Origin: a bacterium
Lineage (GTDB): Bacteria; Planctomycetota; UBA1135; UBA2386
Assembly (NCBI GenBank): GCA_030432695.1
Contig: JAUILN010000007.1
Span: forward strand, 248,001-312,000
Length of the DNA stretch: 64,000 bases
Direction: 5' to 3'
Shown here in pieces: positions 40,911 through 50,120 of the stretch. Position numbers and translations under genes: made by a program. The notes under the pieces were generated by a model. The model was not told where the DNA came from. It worked only from the letters and a program-made list of their open reading frames with translations, and searched no databases. Positions within the stretch are counted from its first letter, which is position 1, and every line of letters starts with the position of its first letter.

Positions 40911-42475
40911 GCGCCGAGTTCCTGCAGCCACAGGTGCGTGTCGCCGAGGCTGGCCAGCGAGCGGCGCCAGACCTCACGTTCTTCCGGGTCCGCATCCCGA
41001 TCGACCGAGCCATCGATGGCCCGTTCGACGACCACCACCGCGATCGGCCGGCCCGCACCGAGGGTCTGTCGCAGGGACACGAGGAAGCGCAACGCATCCT
41101 TGGTCGGCTGCTGCCCGGCATCGACGACCAACACGACGCGCGCGAGTTCGGCGCCACGCAGGCTCGCCAGCGCGGTGTCGTCCGCAGCGAGGTCCGCACC
41201 CCCCACCGAGGACGTGAGCGCCGCACCCAGACCCAAGCGCTGGGCGATCGGCGTGACCGCCGGCTCCGGGAACGAGCCCCACGCCAGGAAGGCCGCCGCG
41301 GCGCCGGCAGGCGCGGCGGGCATGGAGTGCTGCGCGGCGGGATCGACACTCGGGACGGGCGCCGCACCGCGCACCTCGTCGGGACGCGGCGCGTCCCAGC
41401 CGGTCCTCGGCAGCAGCCGGTCGAGTGCCTGCTGCGCGGCACCGTCGTCGAGCTGCAACGCATTGCGCAGTCGACGCGCGCGCGTCGCACCGAACCACCA
41501 CGACAGCGACCGCGGCAGCAGACCGTAGACGCACAGTCCCACCACCAGGAACTGCCACCAACCGGCCGCGAGCCGCTCGGCATCGGCCTGCGACGTGCCG
41601 CCGACGAACGCCGACTGCATCCGCGACCAGCGACTGGACTCGACCGCTGCGAGATCGGGGCAGGCGTCGGGCATCAACCACGACCACGGCAAGGCGAACG
41701 ACTCGGCGATCGTGTGCGCGGTCGAGGCCTCCACCTCCAGCGTCGTCGACCACGAGAACACCAGATCGGAGAACGCCACCAACGTGAGGCAGGCGAGCAG
41801 CGCGCCCACGTTGAATCCGACCCCGAAACGTTGGACCAGGGTGAACAGGGTCCACGCCTCGATGCGTGCCAATACGCCGTGGCGGTGCCGCAGGTCTTCC
41901 ATCAGCCGCGCGACGCGCTGGCCGCGTTCGCCGAGGAAGCGCCGCAGCAGCGCGGCGACGCCGAGGTGGATCCAGCCCGGACCCGGCGACCCGCTCTTGC
42001 GCCCCGCGCGCAGCACGAACCACAGCGTGCCGATCAGCAGGCCGATCTGCAGCGCGAAGAACATCGCGACGAACCACAGCACGTTGACCGGCACCTCGCC
42101 GTCGTAGTGCAGCAGCCCGCCGGCGGCACCCGCGCCGAACAGCAGCCCGACGGTCAGCAGGGCGCGGCCGACCAGGCCGAGCGCCGACTCCACGGCACGC
42201 CCGGGCAGGTCGTCGGCGCGGTGCTTGCGCTCCGCGGCGATCCACGCCCCGAAGACCGTGCGGCGCAGGACTGGATCGGCCGGCACGCGCGCCCGGGCCG
42301 CGTCGGGAGCAATGCCCTGCTCCTCCAGCGCCGCCTGCACCGCCCGTCGGGCGCGGCGTTCTCCGGCATCGCCACCCACCGCTCCCGTGAGGGCCCCCGC
42401 CGAACGGGCTCCACCCAGGGAATCACTGGCCTCGCGGAAGAGGCACTCCAGATCGACGAGGTCTGCGACGCGCAA
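40907..42475 (-). CDS. DUF2868-like membrane protein
   Basis: 522 residues from a TTG start; no better start codon lies nearby. Several transmembrane helices: two near residues 105-155 (ALLTVGLLFGAGAAGGLL, LWFVAMFFALQIGLLIGTLWFVL), one near 220 (GALLACLTLVAFSDLVFSW), one near 310 (WWQFLVVGLCVYGLLP). The C-terminal 150 residues are soluble and resemble a degenerate GTPase-like domain (VVLVVDAGQQPTKDALRFL). It forms a translationally coupled pair with the DUF3482 GTPase, which suggests a joint complex at the membrane. Confidence 0.82.
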   Translation of the reverse strand: MRVADLVDLECLFREASDSLGGARSAGALTGAVGGDAGERRARRAVQAALEEQGIAPDAARARVPADPVLRRTVFGAWIAAERKHRADDLPGRAVESALGLVGRALLTVGLLFGAGAAGGLLHYDGEVPVNVLWFVAMFFALQIGLLIGTLWFVLRAGRKSGSPGPGWIHLGVAALLRRFLGERGQRVARLMEDLRHRHGVLARIEAWTLFTLVQRFGVGFNVGALLACLTLVAFSDLVFSWSTTLEVEASTAHTIAESFALPWSWLMPDACPDLAAVESSRWSRMQSAFVGGTSQADAERLAAGWWQFLVVGLCVYGLLPRSLSWWFGATRARRLRNALQLDDGAAQQALDRLLPRTGWDAPRPDEVRGAAPVPSVDPAAQHSMPAAPAGAAAAFLAWGSFPEPAVTPIAQRLGLGAALTSSVGGADLAADDTALASLRGAELARVVLVVDAGQQPTKDALRFLVSLRQTLGAGRPIAVVVVERAIDGSVDRDADPEEREVWRRSLASLGDTHLWLQELGA

Positions 42476-42553
42476 TGGGGTGGTCCGCGGCGGGTTGCGG
42501 GCCGAGGATGGTAGCAGTCGCGGCGCCTTCGATCACCCGCGCCGCCGCCGACG

Positions 42554-43471
42554 ATGGACCGCCTTCGCCAACACCTGCTCGCCCGTTCCATGGACCTGCC
42601 GCGAGGCATCCAAGTGGTCGATGGCCCCGCGGGTCTCCCGCTGCTCCGGCTGGAGAGCCGCTTCGGCACCGCCGAGATCTCCAACTACGCGGCCCACATC
42701 CTGGGCTGGCGGCCGGCCGGCCACGAGGAGGTGCTGTTCGTCAGCCCGGCGGCGACGTTCCTCCCCGGCACTCCGATCCGCGGCGGCGTGCCCGTGGTGT
42801 TCCCGTGGTTCGGAGCGCACGCGGTCGAGGCCGACCATCCGATGCACGGCTTCGCACGCCGCTCCGAGTTCGAGCTGGAGGAATCCACGGCTGCCGGCGA
42901 GCACCTCCGGGTGGTGCTCGGCCGGACCGACGATGCGAGCAGCAGGCAGGTGTGGCCGCACCCGTTCCAGCTGCGGATCGAACTCGAACTCGCCGAGGCC
43001 GTGCTGCGCTTCAGGGTGCGGGTCACCAACACCGGCGCCGAACCGTTCCGCTTCAGCGAGGCGATGCACAGCTACTTCGCGGTGTCGGATGTGCGGGACA
43101 TCACGGTGGAAGGACTGCAGCGGTCGCGCTTCCTCGACAAGCCGCACGCCTACCGGGCGCGCGACGACGAGGAGGGACCGATCCGCTTCGGCACCGAGGT
43201 CGATCGGGTCTACGAACGTGCGCCGACAACGGCACGGATCATCGATCCGGGCCTCGGCCGCGCGGTGCAGGTCCACTCCCACGGCGCGGCGTCGAAGGTG
43301 GTGTGGAACCCGGGTCCCGAACGCGGCAGCGCGATGACCGACCTCGGACCCGACGGCTGGCAGCGCTTCGTCTGCGTGGAGACCGGCAACGTGCACGGCG
43401 ACGACCTCGACCTCGCGCCGGGCGCCGAGCATGTGTCGACGACCGAACTGCGCGTCACGCGCCTCGACTGA
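42554..43471 (+). CDS. D-hexose-6-phosphate mutarotase-like (YeaD/aldose-epimerase family)
   Basis: 305 residues. Galactose-mutarotase fold with PIRGGVPVVFPWFGAH, HPMHGFARRSEF, MHSYFAVSDVRD and VCVETGNV, all typical of the YeaD subfamily (glucose-6-phosphate 1-epimerase). Catalytic His in HGFAR-type and HSYF motifs and Glu in CVETGN are in place. Interconverts anomers of a hexose 6-phosphate. Divergent from the DUF2868 gene. Confidence 0.92.
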   Translation: MDRLRQHLLARSMDLPRGIQVVDGPAGLPLLRLESRFGTAEISNYAAHILGWRPAGHEEVLFVSPAATFLPGTPIRGGVPVVFPWFGAHAVEADHPMHGFARRSEFELEESTAAGEHLRVVLGRTDDASSRQVWPHPFQLRIELELAEAVLRFRVRVTNTGAEPFRFSEAMHSYFAVSDVRDITVEGLQRSRFLDKPHAYRARDDEEGPIRFGTEVDRVYERAPTTARIIDPGLGRAVQVHSHGAASKVVWNPGPERGSAMTDLGPDGWQRFVCVETGNVHGDDLDLAPGAEHVSTTELRVTRLD

Positions 43472-43477
43472 CCGACC

Positions 43478-43516
43478 GACTTTTACAACCGGTGCCAGGC
43501 ACCGGTTGTAAGAGTT
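43478..43516. repeat. REP-like palindrome, CGACTTTTACAAC-arm type, copy 2
   Basis: Arms GACTTTTACAACCGGTGCC and GGCACCGGTTGTAAGAGTT around one A. It lies between the convergent mutarotase and GNAT genes, 6 bp after the first stop and 11 bp from the second, and may terminate both. Same arm type as at 39448-39488. Confidence 0.85.
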
Positions 43517-43527
43517 CGCCGGTAGCG

Positions 43528-44064
43528 TCAGGCGCTGCGCGACGGGCTCAGGTCGAGGGCGTAGCGGACCATGCCGCGCTTCGGACGTGGCTCGGTCGGT
43601 TGGAAGCCGTTCCGCACCAGCACACGGTCGGCGCCGGCCATCTCGCGCAGGGTGTTGGCGATCACGCGGCGCACGCGCGGGTGGCTGCGCGCCTTCTGCA
43701 CCAGCGCGGACACCGCGGCGCTGGCGAGTCCCCGGCGACGCATCGAGTCGACGATGCCGTAGCCGATCTCGACCGTGCCGTCCGCGTCGGGCGGACCGGC
43801 GTAGCCGGCGATGCCCGCCAACATCCTCGGCAGGCAGCTCACCTCGTCGGCGATCAGGAAGTGCAGGTTGAAGCCCGGCTCCTGGTCGCCACGGCGCAGG
43901 GTCTCCAGGCAGTGCTGCACCACGTGGGCCTCGTAGTGTTCCGGCGGCCAATCACCGGGCACCGTCACGTCGAGCAGCTGTTCGAGCCTCGACCGGTCCT
44001 CCAACGCGGCCCGTAGCGTGGACTCGGTGGCTTCGATGAGGTCGATCCGGGGGCGAGCGGTCAC
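43528..44064 (-). CDS. GNAT family N-acetyltransferase
   Basis: 178 residues. Acetyl-CoA-binding region VEIGYGIVDSMRRRGLASAAVSALVQKA (the RRRGLAS loop is motif A), and VIANTLREMAGADRVLVRNGF (motif B). Similar to RimJ/RimL-type enzymes; substrate unknown. The GTG start at 44064 is chosen over ATG at 44082 because GAGGAG lies 6 bp before it. That GTG falls in an inverted-repeat end (44059-44069). Confidence 0.88.
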   Translation of the reverse strand: MTARPRIDLIEATESTLRAALEDRSRLEQLLDVTVPGDWPPEHYEAHVVQHCLETLRRGDQEPGFNLHFLIADEVSCLPRMLAGIAGYAGPPDADGTVEIGYGIVDSMRRRGLASAAVSALVQKARSHPRVRRVIANTLREMAGADRVLVRNGFQPTEPRPKRGMVRYALDLSPSRSA

Positions 44065-44164
44065 GGGAGTCTCCTCGAGCAAAGGGGCGAGCGAAGACTC
44101 CCATCCTCGGCATGAATCGCGGAGCGACCCAAGGGGGGTTCCCCTGGGATTGCCTCCCGTGACC
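44059..44164. repeat. Possible third, diverged copy of the foldback element
   Basis: Perfect 11-bp inverted repeat GGTCACGGGAG (44059-44069) and CTCCCGTGACC (44154-44164). The same GGTCACGGGA ends occur in copies 1 and 2, and the bases before the right end (GGATTGCCTCC) resemble theirs (GAATGGTCTCC). The central block is absent. The left end supplies the GTG start of the GNAT gene. The rest of the gap to 44334 includes an AT-richer patch near 44255-44297 without a recognisable feature. Confidence 0.45.
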
Positions 44165-44334
44165 TCCGCGTACGGTGAGCCACAGACCCCGCAAATGCCG
44201 ATTCCGTGGTCGAATCGGCCCGCAGAGTGCCTCGGCGCATCCGGGCCGCAGGCATGAGGAAAACTACGGTTACAAATGCCCGCAAGCGATTTATTGCGGC
44301 GCAGTGGATCCCGGCCACGCCGGCGGCCTTCACC

Positions 44335-44979
44335 TCATCCTGGGTGGTAGCGCACCAGAGCAGCAGAGACCCGGTCGAGCAGTGCACGGAGCGCCGTGGG
44401 ATCGGAGAGCGGACTGCCGACGACGGCGACCGACCACACCCGCTCGTCTTGCACGTGCAGCCGGAGTTCGACCGCGAAGCCGCACTCCTCCCCGCCACGG
44501 TGCAGCCGCACCAGCTCGCACGCGTCGCCGCAGGTGAAGTCCGAGTCGACTCTCTGCGTGAGCCCGGCCGCCCACGCACGCCGGCGCCCCGTGCGCGCGA
44601 CGAGGTCTGGATCTCCGACCACCACCCGAGCAACCCATGTCGGTCGCGCGGCCGATCCTTCGCCCGACAGGGACCGACCGAACGACGACAACCGGGGATC
44701 GCCGGCGCCGGAATCCGAGCCGCCATAACGCAGCCCGAACTCTTCGAGGTCGCTCGCCTCGGGATCGACCACGGCGAGGCCCGCCGCGCACGCGACCAGC
44801 TCGGCATGACCCGGTAACAACACCGACTCGGCGACACCTGGAGCGAACGACTCGTAGCGGCGCCACGCGTCGTAGACCTTCCAGCCGACGGCACACAGCG
44901 CGACGCCGCCCGCGGCGACGATCCACCACAGCACCCGCACCGCACGGCTGGTCGCCGGACCGACGGGCCGCTCGTTCAC
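44335..44979 (-). CDS. Membrane-anchored protein of unknown function
   Basis: 214 residues. One N-terminal transmembrane helix (VRVLWWIVAAGGVALCAVGWKVY), then an extracytoplasmic domain with four cysteines (including FTCGDACELV and EECGF), possibly as disulfides. I recognise no family. Its ATG overlaps the stop of the M28 peptidase gene, so it probably serves in or near that protein's compartment. Confidence 0.7.
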   Translation of the reverse strand: MNERPVGPATSRAVRVLWWIVAAGGVALCAVGWKVYDAWRRYESFAPGVAESVLLPGHAELVACAAGLAVVDPEASDLEEFGLRYGGSDSGAGDPRLSSFGRSLSGEGSAARPTWVARVVVGDPDLVARTGRRRAWAAGLTQRVDSDFTCGDACELVRLHRGGEECGFAVELRLHVQDERVWSVAVVGSPLSDPTALRALLDRVSAALVRYHPG

Positions 44980-46724
44980 CGCGCGACCTTCAGCTCGCGG
45001 CGCGAGCCGGCTCGCTCGACCTCGATCCGGACCTCCGCGTCGTCGGCATGGGCGCGCAACGCACGCGCCAGATCGACCGCGTCCTCGGCCGTCTCCCCGA
45101 ACAGGCCGGTGAGTCGGTCACCGGCAGCCAGGCCCGCGCGAGCCCCGAGACCTTCCGCCTCGACCGCGGTGACCCGCAGGTCCACGTCGACCTCGATCCC
45201 AAGCCATGCCTCGATCAGCAGCGATGCGTCCCCCTTGCTGTTCGGGTCCCGCCGAAGCACCTTCTCGCGCGGCAACAACCCGTCGAGGTTGGCGACCCCG
45301 AGCGCGGCCAGCGCGAACACGGTGGCATTGTGCGCCTGATATTCCGGCACCACGATCGCATAGGTGTCCCATTGGCTGTGCCACCCATAGCCATACGGCA
45401 GCTGCCCGCGCAACGGCCACGACCACGCCGGCACGCCGACCGTGGCGAACGACGCGTGGTCGCTGCCGCCACCCGCCGGCGCCATCTCCTGGGTGGTCGA
45501 CAGCTCGAAGACCGGACCGTCGAAGTCCGGATCCGGGCAGGCCATGCCCAGGACCGGCGCGAACACCCGCTCGAACAGCGGCTGCATCGCCTCGGTCACG
45601 CGCAGGCCGTAGACGTGGTTGGTGCCGGAGTCGTGGTTGAACACCGCCGACACCCGGTGCATCTCGCGGCGGTGGCGCACCACGTACTGACGTGAGCCGA
45701 GCAGCCCCTGTTCCTCGCCGCCCCAGAGGATGAAGCGGATGGTCCGTCGTGGCCGCGCCCCGGCGGCGGTGAGCAGGCGCGCCGCCTCCAGCGTCGAACA
45801 CACGCCGGTGCCGTTGTCGGTCGCGCCAGTCGCCTGATGCCACGAGTCGAGGTGCGCACAGACGATGACCATCTCCTCCGGCCGCTCGCTGCCCACGAGG
45901 TCGGCGACCACGTTGTGCAGCGGCACCGGGCCACGCCGGAACCGATTGCGGAGATCGAACTCGACCACCACCGGCTCACCCGCTCCGAGTCGCTCGGCGA
46001 GTGCCTCGGCGTGGTCGTCTCGCAGCACGATCGACGGCGTCCGCGGCCGGTCGTCGAAGTCGCGCATCGCCACCATGCGGTCGCCGAACACGCGGATCTG
46101 GTTGGCGTAGCGGGCGTCTGCGTAGCCGGTCGATGCGGCGGACTGCACCGTGCCGAGGATCGCGCCCGAGTCGATCCAACCGCGGATCGCGTCGACCACC
46201 GCGCCCTCTGATCGTCGGCCGGGTGGCGCACCGAACAGGTAGAAGCGCTCACCCTGGGCGAGCCGGGCCGCGACGTCCTCGACTCCCGCCGCGTCCTCGG
46301 GCATGGCATGCAGCGGACCGCGAACCAGCCCCCTGGTCGGCGCGCTCCACGCCGGCGTAGCGACCTGGAACTCCATGGCCTCAGGCTCCACCATCCGCCC
46401 CATCCACTGACCGCGATCCCACCACACCCGCCATTCGTCCCACTGCTCGAGTCGCGCGTCGAGGCCCATCGCGGCGAACTCGTCGCGCGCCCAGCGGCAT
46501 GCGTCGTCGAAGGCCGCGGAGCCGGTGAGGCGACCACCGATCTGGTTGCAGAGGTGGTCCTGGAACTGCATCACCCGGCTGCGCTCCAGGCCCTCGGTGC
46601 GGATCGTCGCAGCGACCTCTTCGGGCACCAATGCACGGTCCTGAGCGACGGAGACCGGCGACAGGGAGATCCCCGAGGCGAGGACGACCGCGGAGACGAG
46701 GGAGCGGGGGTTCACGGGACGCAT
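44976..46724 (-). CDS. Exported M28-family metallopeptidase with PDZ-like C-terminus
   Basis: 582 residues. Signal peptide (LVSAVVLASGISLSPVSVAQ) selects the start at 46724. The zinc ligands and catalytic residues of M28 aminopeptidases are visible: AHLDSWHQATGATDNGTG, WGGEEQGLLGS (catalytic Glu), NHDSGTNHVYG, and the final His in a GWHSQWDTYA segment. A PA-type insert probably lies before the catalytic domain. A C-terminal segment of about 75 residues is PDZ-like (LRVTAVEAEGLGARAGLAAGDRLTGL). It is periplasmic or extracellular. Coupled to the downstream membrane protein. Confidence 0.9.
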   Translation of the reverse strand: MRPVNPRSLVSAVVLASGISLSPVSVAQDRALVPEEVAATIRTEGLERSRVMQFQDHLCNQIGGRLTGSAAFDDACRWARDEFAAMGLDARLEQWDEWRVWWDRGQWMGRMVEPEAMEFQVATPAWSAPTRGLVRGPLHAMPEDAAGVEDVAARLAQGERFYLFGAPPGRRSEGAVVDAIRGWIDSGAILGTVQSAASTGYADARYANQIRVFGDRMVAMRDFDDRPRTPSIVLRDDHAEALAERLGAGEPVVVEFDLRNRFRRGPVPLHNVVADLVGSERPEEMVIVCAHLDSWHQATGATDNGTGVCSTLEAARLLTAAGARPRRTIRFILWGGEEQGLLGSRQYVVRHRREMHRVSAVFNHDSGTNHVYGLRVTEAMQPLFERVFAPVLGMACPDPDFDGPVFELSTTQEMAPAGGGSDHASFATVGVPAWSWPLRGQLPYGYGWHSQWDTYAIVVPEYQAHNATVFALAALGVANLDGLLPREKVLRRDPNSKGDASLLIEAWLGIEVDVDLRVTAVEAEGLGARAGLAAGDRLTGLFGETAEDAVDLARALRAHADDAEVRIEVERAGSRRELKVAR

Positions 46725-46943
46725 GCCGAGATGATCCCGGCAGCGCGTGGTGGGTTCCACGACCAGAAATCGACCGACCGCGGTCGTTTCCCGCACTTTC
46801 GCAGCCCGACCGACAAGGCCCCTCGCAGCGGCTCGGACGACATCCGCCGTCTCATCCTCGAACCGCCGCAAGGTCGACGCGCACAGCGTGGACGGGCGTC
46901 ATTCCGATGACCACCGCGGATCGACGAACGGAGAGATCGGGAC

Positions 46944-47564
46944 GTGTACGACTTCGAGCTGCTACGGAACCGGTCCGGGATCGAGAGCCTCCCGGGCATC
47001 GTCAGGCCGCACCCCGGAGATCGGGTCCGGCTTCGTTTCCGCGACCGCCGCATCGCCGACCCGCACGCGCAACGCGCCGGACGGTCGGCGTGGGTACGCG
47101 TCGTCCATTGCGTGCCTGGGCCGTCGTTCGTGGGCCATCTCGACGACCCGGCGGCCGCGTCGCTGCTGGGGCTGCACTGCAACGCGCCGATCCTGTTCGA
47201 GTCCGAACACGTCTTCGACGTGGCGCCGAACGGCCGGACCGGAGTCGACGAGAGCGGACTCCTCTGCCTGGGCTCCCGGGTCCTGAGCGAGCAGTTCTGC
47301 TTCGCGAAGAAGGCGCTACGCACCCTGCCGACCCATGAACGGGACTCCGGCTGGCGGTTCCTGTCCGAGGAGGACGAGGAGGACGACATCCATCGCCCCA
47401 GCCGCGTCGCGGTGTTCCGCGTCGGATGGCTGATCCACCTCGATCCCTCGCTGCGCGCGCTGCTCGGCGCACCGGCCGGCTCGCGCTTCGAACGCGAACA
47501 TCCAGGCGAGGTCTGGTGTTCGACCGGCGAGGAGGTCGTGCCGCTGCCGCTCGCCGGCTCGTGA
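46944..47564 (+). CDS. DUF2314/DUF2185-like protein
   Basis: 206 residues, GTG start after a GGAGAG ribosome binding site. The first half (GDRVRLRFRDRR, AWVRVVHCVPGPSFVGHLDDP, ILFESEHVFDV) looks like DUF2314; the second half (GLLCLGSRVLSEQ ... RDSGWRFLSEEDEEDD) looks like DUF2185, whose DSGWRF motif occurs in predicted immunity proteins of polymorphic toxin systems. No toxin gene is next to it, so a role in immunity is only a hint. Cytosolic. Confidence 0.7.
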   Translation: MYDFELLRNRSGIESLPGIVRPHPGDRVRLRFRDRRIADPHAQRAGRSAWVRVVHCVPGPSFVGHLDDPAAASLLGLHCNAPILFESEHVFDVAPNGRTGVDESGLLCLGSRVLSEQFCFAKKALRTLPTHERDSGWRFLSEEDEEDDIHRPSRVAVFRVGWLIHLDPSLRALLGAPAGSRFEREHPGEVWCSTGEEVVPLPLAGS

Positions 47565-49682
47565 TCAGAGCGCCAGCTTCAGCTGTTCGCGCAGCCCGAC
47601 CATGCGACGCATGCCGCCGTCTTCTCGCGCATAGCCCGCATCGATCAGCTTCTGCTGCAGCTTGATCTCCGCATCGAGCGCCTCGATCTCCATCCGGATC
47701 AGGTTGCCGGCGATATCGCTCTTGCGGCGCGCGCGCTCGTATTCGAGCTCTGCGCGACGTCGCTCTGCGTTCGACACCCGCCCGGACTCCACCAACGGCT
47801 CGAGGCGCTGGACCTGCTCGGCCGCCTCCCGCATCGCGATGTCGGCGTCGACCTTGCGGCTGGCGAGTTCGAGGACGGCGAGGGAGTCGGGCAGGCCGCC
47901 GGTGGAGGGGGCACGCGGAGTGGCCGAGCGTGAGGAGACCGGTTCATCGACCGCCTCGACGACCTCGATCTCCTCCATGGGCTCGACCTCGTCGAACTCT
48001 TCGATCTCCTCGACCTCTTCGAACTCCTCCATCTCCTCGACGGGCTCGTCCGCAGGTTCTTCGACCTCTTCCACCACCTCGTCGACCAGCTCTTCGTAGG
48101 CGATCTCCTCGTTGCCGGGGGTGGTCCTGCCGCGACGCCGAGAGTCTGCCATTCCTTCGACGATCCGCCGGAGCGCAGCGTCTTGGTCCGGGCCCGAGAT
48201 CAGACGATCGAACGTGCCGCCATCCGCCTCGACCCGCTCGTAGGCACTCTTCAAGGCACGGCGGTAGCGCTCCAGTACCTCTTCCGGCACGTCCTTCTCA
48301 CGCTCCAGGCGTCCCGCCGCGTTCTCCAGCACCTCGTCGAGTGTCACGATCCGTCCTGCCCCGGCCGAATCGACCCGCGTCAACATCGCCTGCACCTGCG
48401 CCGTCAACGCCTCGACCTTCGCCTCCTGCACGGCGATCTGCTGACGCAGCCGGGAGTTCTCGCGCTGCAGCTCGGCGATCCGGCTACCCGGGTCCTGCGC
48501 CGGCAGCGGCACGCCGAACAGCCCGGCACTTCCGCCGACCACCAGCACGGCGAGCACTCCGCGCAGCGCGCGCGTGGAACGGGAGACGGTGGTCGGGGCA
48601 ACGGGGGTCCTTCTGTCGAGCAGCATGTGCATCCTCCGGACGAACTCGGAACGGGAAGCGAAGGCCGCCAGCGGGCGTGCGGCGGCGGGAAGGGGGCGGT
48701 CCACGGCGGTCGACGCGTAGTCGACGAGGGCCTTGGCGTAGTCGAGCGGAGCGGTGCCGGCGGCGCGGGCATCGGCGCGCAGCTCGGCGTCGAGGCGGAT
48801 GCGGGCACGCAGCCACCAATAGAGCGGGTTCCAGCACAGCACCGGCATCGCGACGGCCAGCAGGTAGCGGCCGCGCAGGTCGCCGTGCGCGAGGTGCGCA
48901 CACTCGTGGGCCAGCACGTGCGCGAGGGTCGCGCGCTGCGCGGGCGCCAGCAGCGACTCCGGCAACACCACGCGTGGGCGGAGCCAACCGCAGACGAACG
49001 GTCGTGGCGCGTTGGCGGAGACCAGCACGATGGCGCGCCGGTGGCTGGCGCGGACCGCGGTCAGCATCGCAACAGGCAGATCCGTGGCGACGCGCGCACG
49101 TCGCAGCATCCGCCGGATGCCGAGAGCGCCGAGCAGCAGCCAGCCGGACGCGGCCAGCGCCGCACCGAGCCACGCGATCGCGACGCCGCGCCGCAGCAGT
49201 GGTGCGACTTCGGGCGCCGCTGGTCGTGGGATCGCAGGTGTGGACGCCGGCGCCGCGGGAGGAGACCTCGGCACCTCGACGCGCCGCGCGATGCCGGACC
49301 GCTCGTCGGGGAACTGGCCGGGGAACTCGTCGGGGAGCTGACGCCTCGGCTGTGAGCGCGCGTCGATCGAAGACTCGGGCCGCGCGCCGCCAACGAAGGG
49401 TGCAGGGGGCGATCCGCGCGAGAGCTCCACGACCGGCTCCGAGGCGTCGGCCTGCGGAACGGCGACCGGCAGCGTCGCCAGGTCCCAGCGCGGCGCGGGC
49501 AGCGCGGTCAGCACCAACCAGCACAGCGCGACGAGCACGCTCCACTCCGCCCAGGCCTGCCGGCCCGCCGGACCCCGTCGCCGCACGCCGGCGACGACCA
49601 ACGCGCCGACTCCCAGGATCAGCGTCACCCCGAGACCGAGCATCGGCACCTGCTCGGTGAAGGCGTCGAACCACCAGGTCAT
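47565..49682 (-). CDS. M56 family (BlaR1-like) membrane metallopeptidase with acidic and coiled-coil tail
   Basis: 705 residues. Transmembrane helices near residues 10-30, 45-62 and 165-190 frame a Pro-rich linker. The zinc motif HVLAHECAHLAHGD (HExxH variant HECAH) marks the M56 domain. After a further hydrophobic segment comes a predicted coiled coil (RIAELQRENSRLRQQIAVQEAKVEALTAQVQ), then a run of some 50 mostly Glu residues near 545-600, and another helical region. The N-terminal part matches BlaR1/MecR1 sensors but no penicillin-binding domain is seen. It is coupled to blaI (ATGA), so it probably cleaves or inactivates that repressor in response to an envelope signal. Confidence 0.88.
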   Translation of the reverse strand: MTWWFDAFTEQVPMLGLGVTLILGVGALVVAGVRRRGPAGRQAWAEWSVLVALCWLVLTALPAPRWDLATLPVAVPQADASEPVVELSRGSPPAPFVGGARPESSIDARSQPRRQLPDEFPGQFPDERSGIARRVEVPRSPPAAPASTPAIPRPAAPEVAPLLRRGVAIAWLGAALAASGWLLLGALGIRRMLRRARVATDLPVAMLTAVRASHRRAIVLVSANAPRPFVCGWLRPRVVLPESLLAPAQRATLAHVLAHECAHLAHGDLRGRYLLAVAMPVLCWNPLYWWLRARIRLDAELRADARAAGTAPLDYAKALVDYASTAVDRPLPAAARPLAAFASRSEFVRRMHMLLDRRTPVAPTTVSRSTRALRGVLAVLVVGGSAGLFGVPLPAQDPGSRIAELQRENSRLRQQIAVQEAKVEALTAQVQAMLTRVDSAGAGRIVTLDEVLENAAGRLEREKDVPEEVLERYRRALKSAYERVEADGGTFDRLISGPDQDAALRRIVEGMADSRRRGRTTPGNEEIAYEELVDEVVEEVEEPADEPVEEMEEFEEVEEIEEFDEVEPMEEIEVVEAVDEPVSSRSATPRAPSTGGLPDSLAVLELASRKVDADIAMREAAEQVQRLEPLVESGRVSNAERRRAELEYERARRKSDIAGNLIRMEIEALDAEIKLQQKLIDAGYAREDGGMRRMVGLREQLKLAL

Positions 49683-50077
49683 CGTTCGTCCTCCGGCGGC
49701 GCGGCTTCCAGCTCGTCGAGCATCCGCCGCAGCCGCTCCAGCTCGTCGCGGTTGGGACGCCGCACCTCGAGAGCGCTCGCCACCAACTGGTCGACCGCCC
49801 CGTCGAAGGCCCGCTCGAGCAGTCCACCGAGCAGGCGCCGCTCGGTCCGCTCGCGTGGATCCACCGCCCGATACACGAAGGTCCGACCCTCGGCGCGGTG
49901 GGTCACGAGTCCCTTCTCCTCCATCCCGCGGAGGAAGGCCTGCACGGTGTTCTGCACGATGCCGAGCCGGTCCCGCAGGTCTTCGTAGACCTCGCGGACG
50001 CTGGCCTCGCCGCGCTCCCAGAGCACCTTGAGGATCTCGAGTTCGCGCTCGGTGGGTTGGGGGGATGGCTTGCGCAT
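49679..50077 (-). CDS. BlaI/MecI family transcriptional repressor
   Basis: 132 residues. Winged-helix domain starting PTERELEILKVLWERGEASVREVYEDLRDRLGIVQNTVQAFLRGMEEKGLVTHRAEGRTFVYRA, then a C-terminal dimer domain (RRLLGGLLERAFDGAVDQLV). Likely binds the palindrome 44 bp upstream and represses its own operon with the M56 peptidase, as BlaI/BlaR1 do. Target genes beyond the operon are unknown. Confidence 0.93.
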   Translation of the reverse strand: MRKPSPQPTERELEILKVLWERGEASVREVYEDLRDRLGIVQNTVQAFLRGMEEKGLVTHRAEGRTFVYRAVDPRERTERRLLGGLLERAFDGAVDQLVASALEVRRPNRDELERLRRMLDELEAAPPEDER

Positions 50078-50120
50078 GGGGGGCTCGCGGTTCGGCGGCG
50101 GAATCGCCTAGACCTCTACA

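Noticed and set aside
44206..44817. Plus-strand open frame starting in the gap before the membrane-anchored protein
   Set aside because: It lies almost wholly antisense to the 44335-44979 gene, which has a clear TM segment and overlaps its neighbour.
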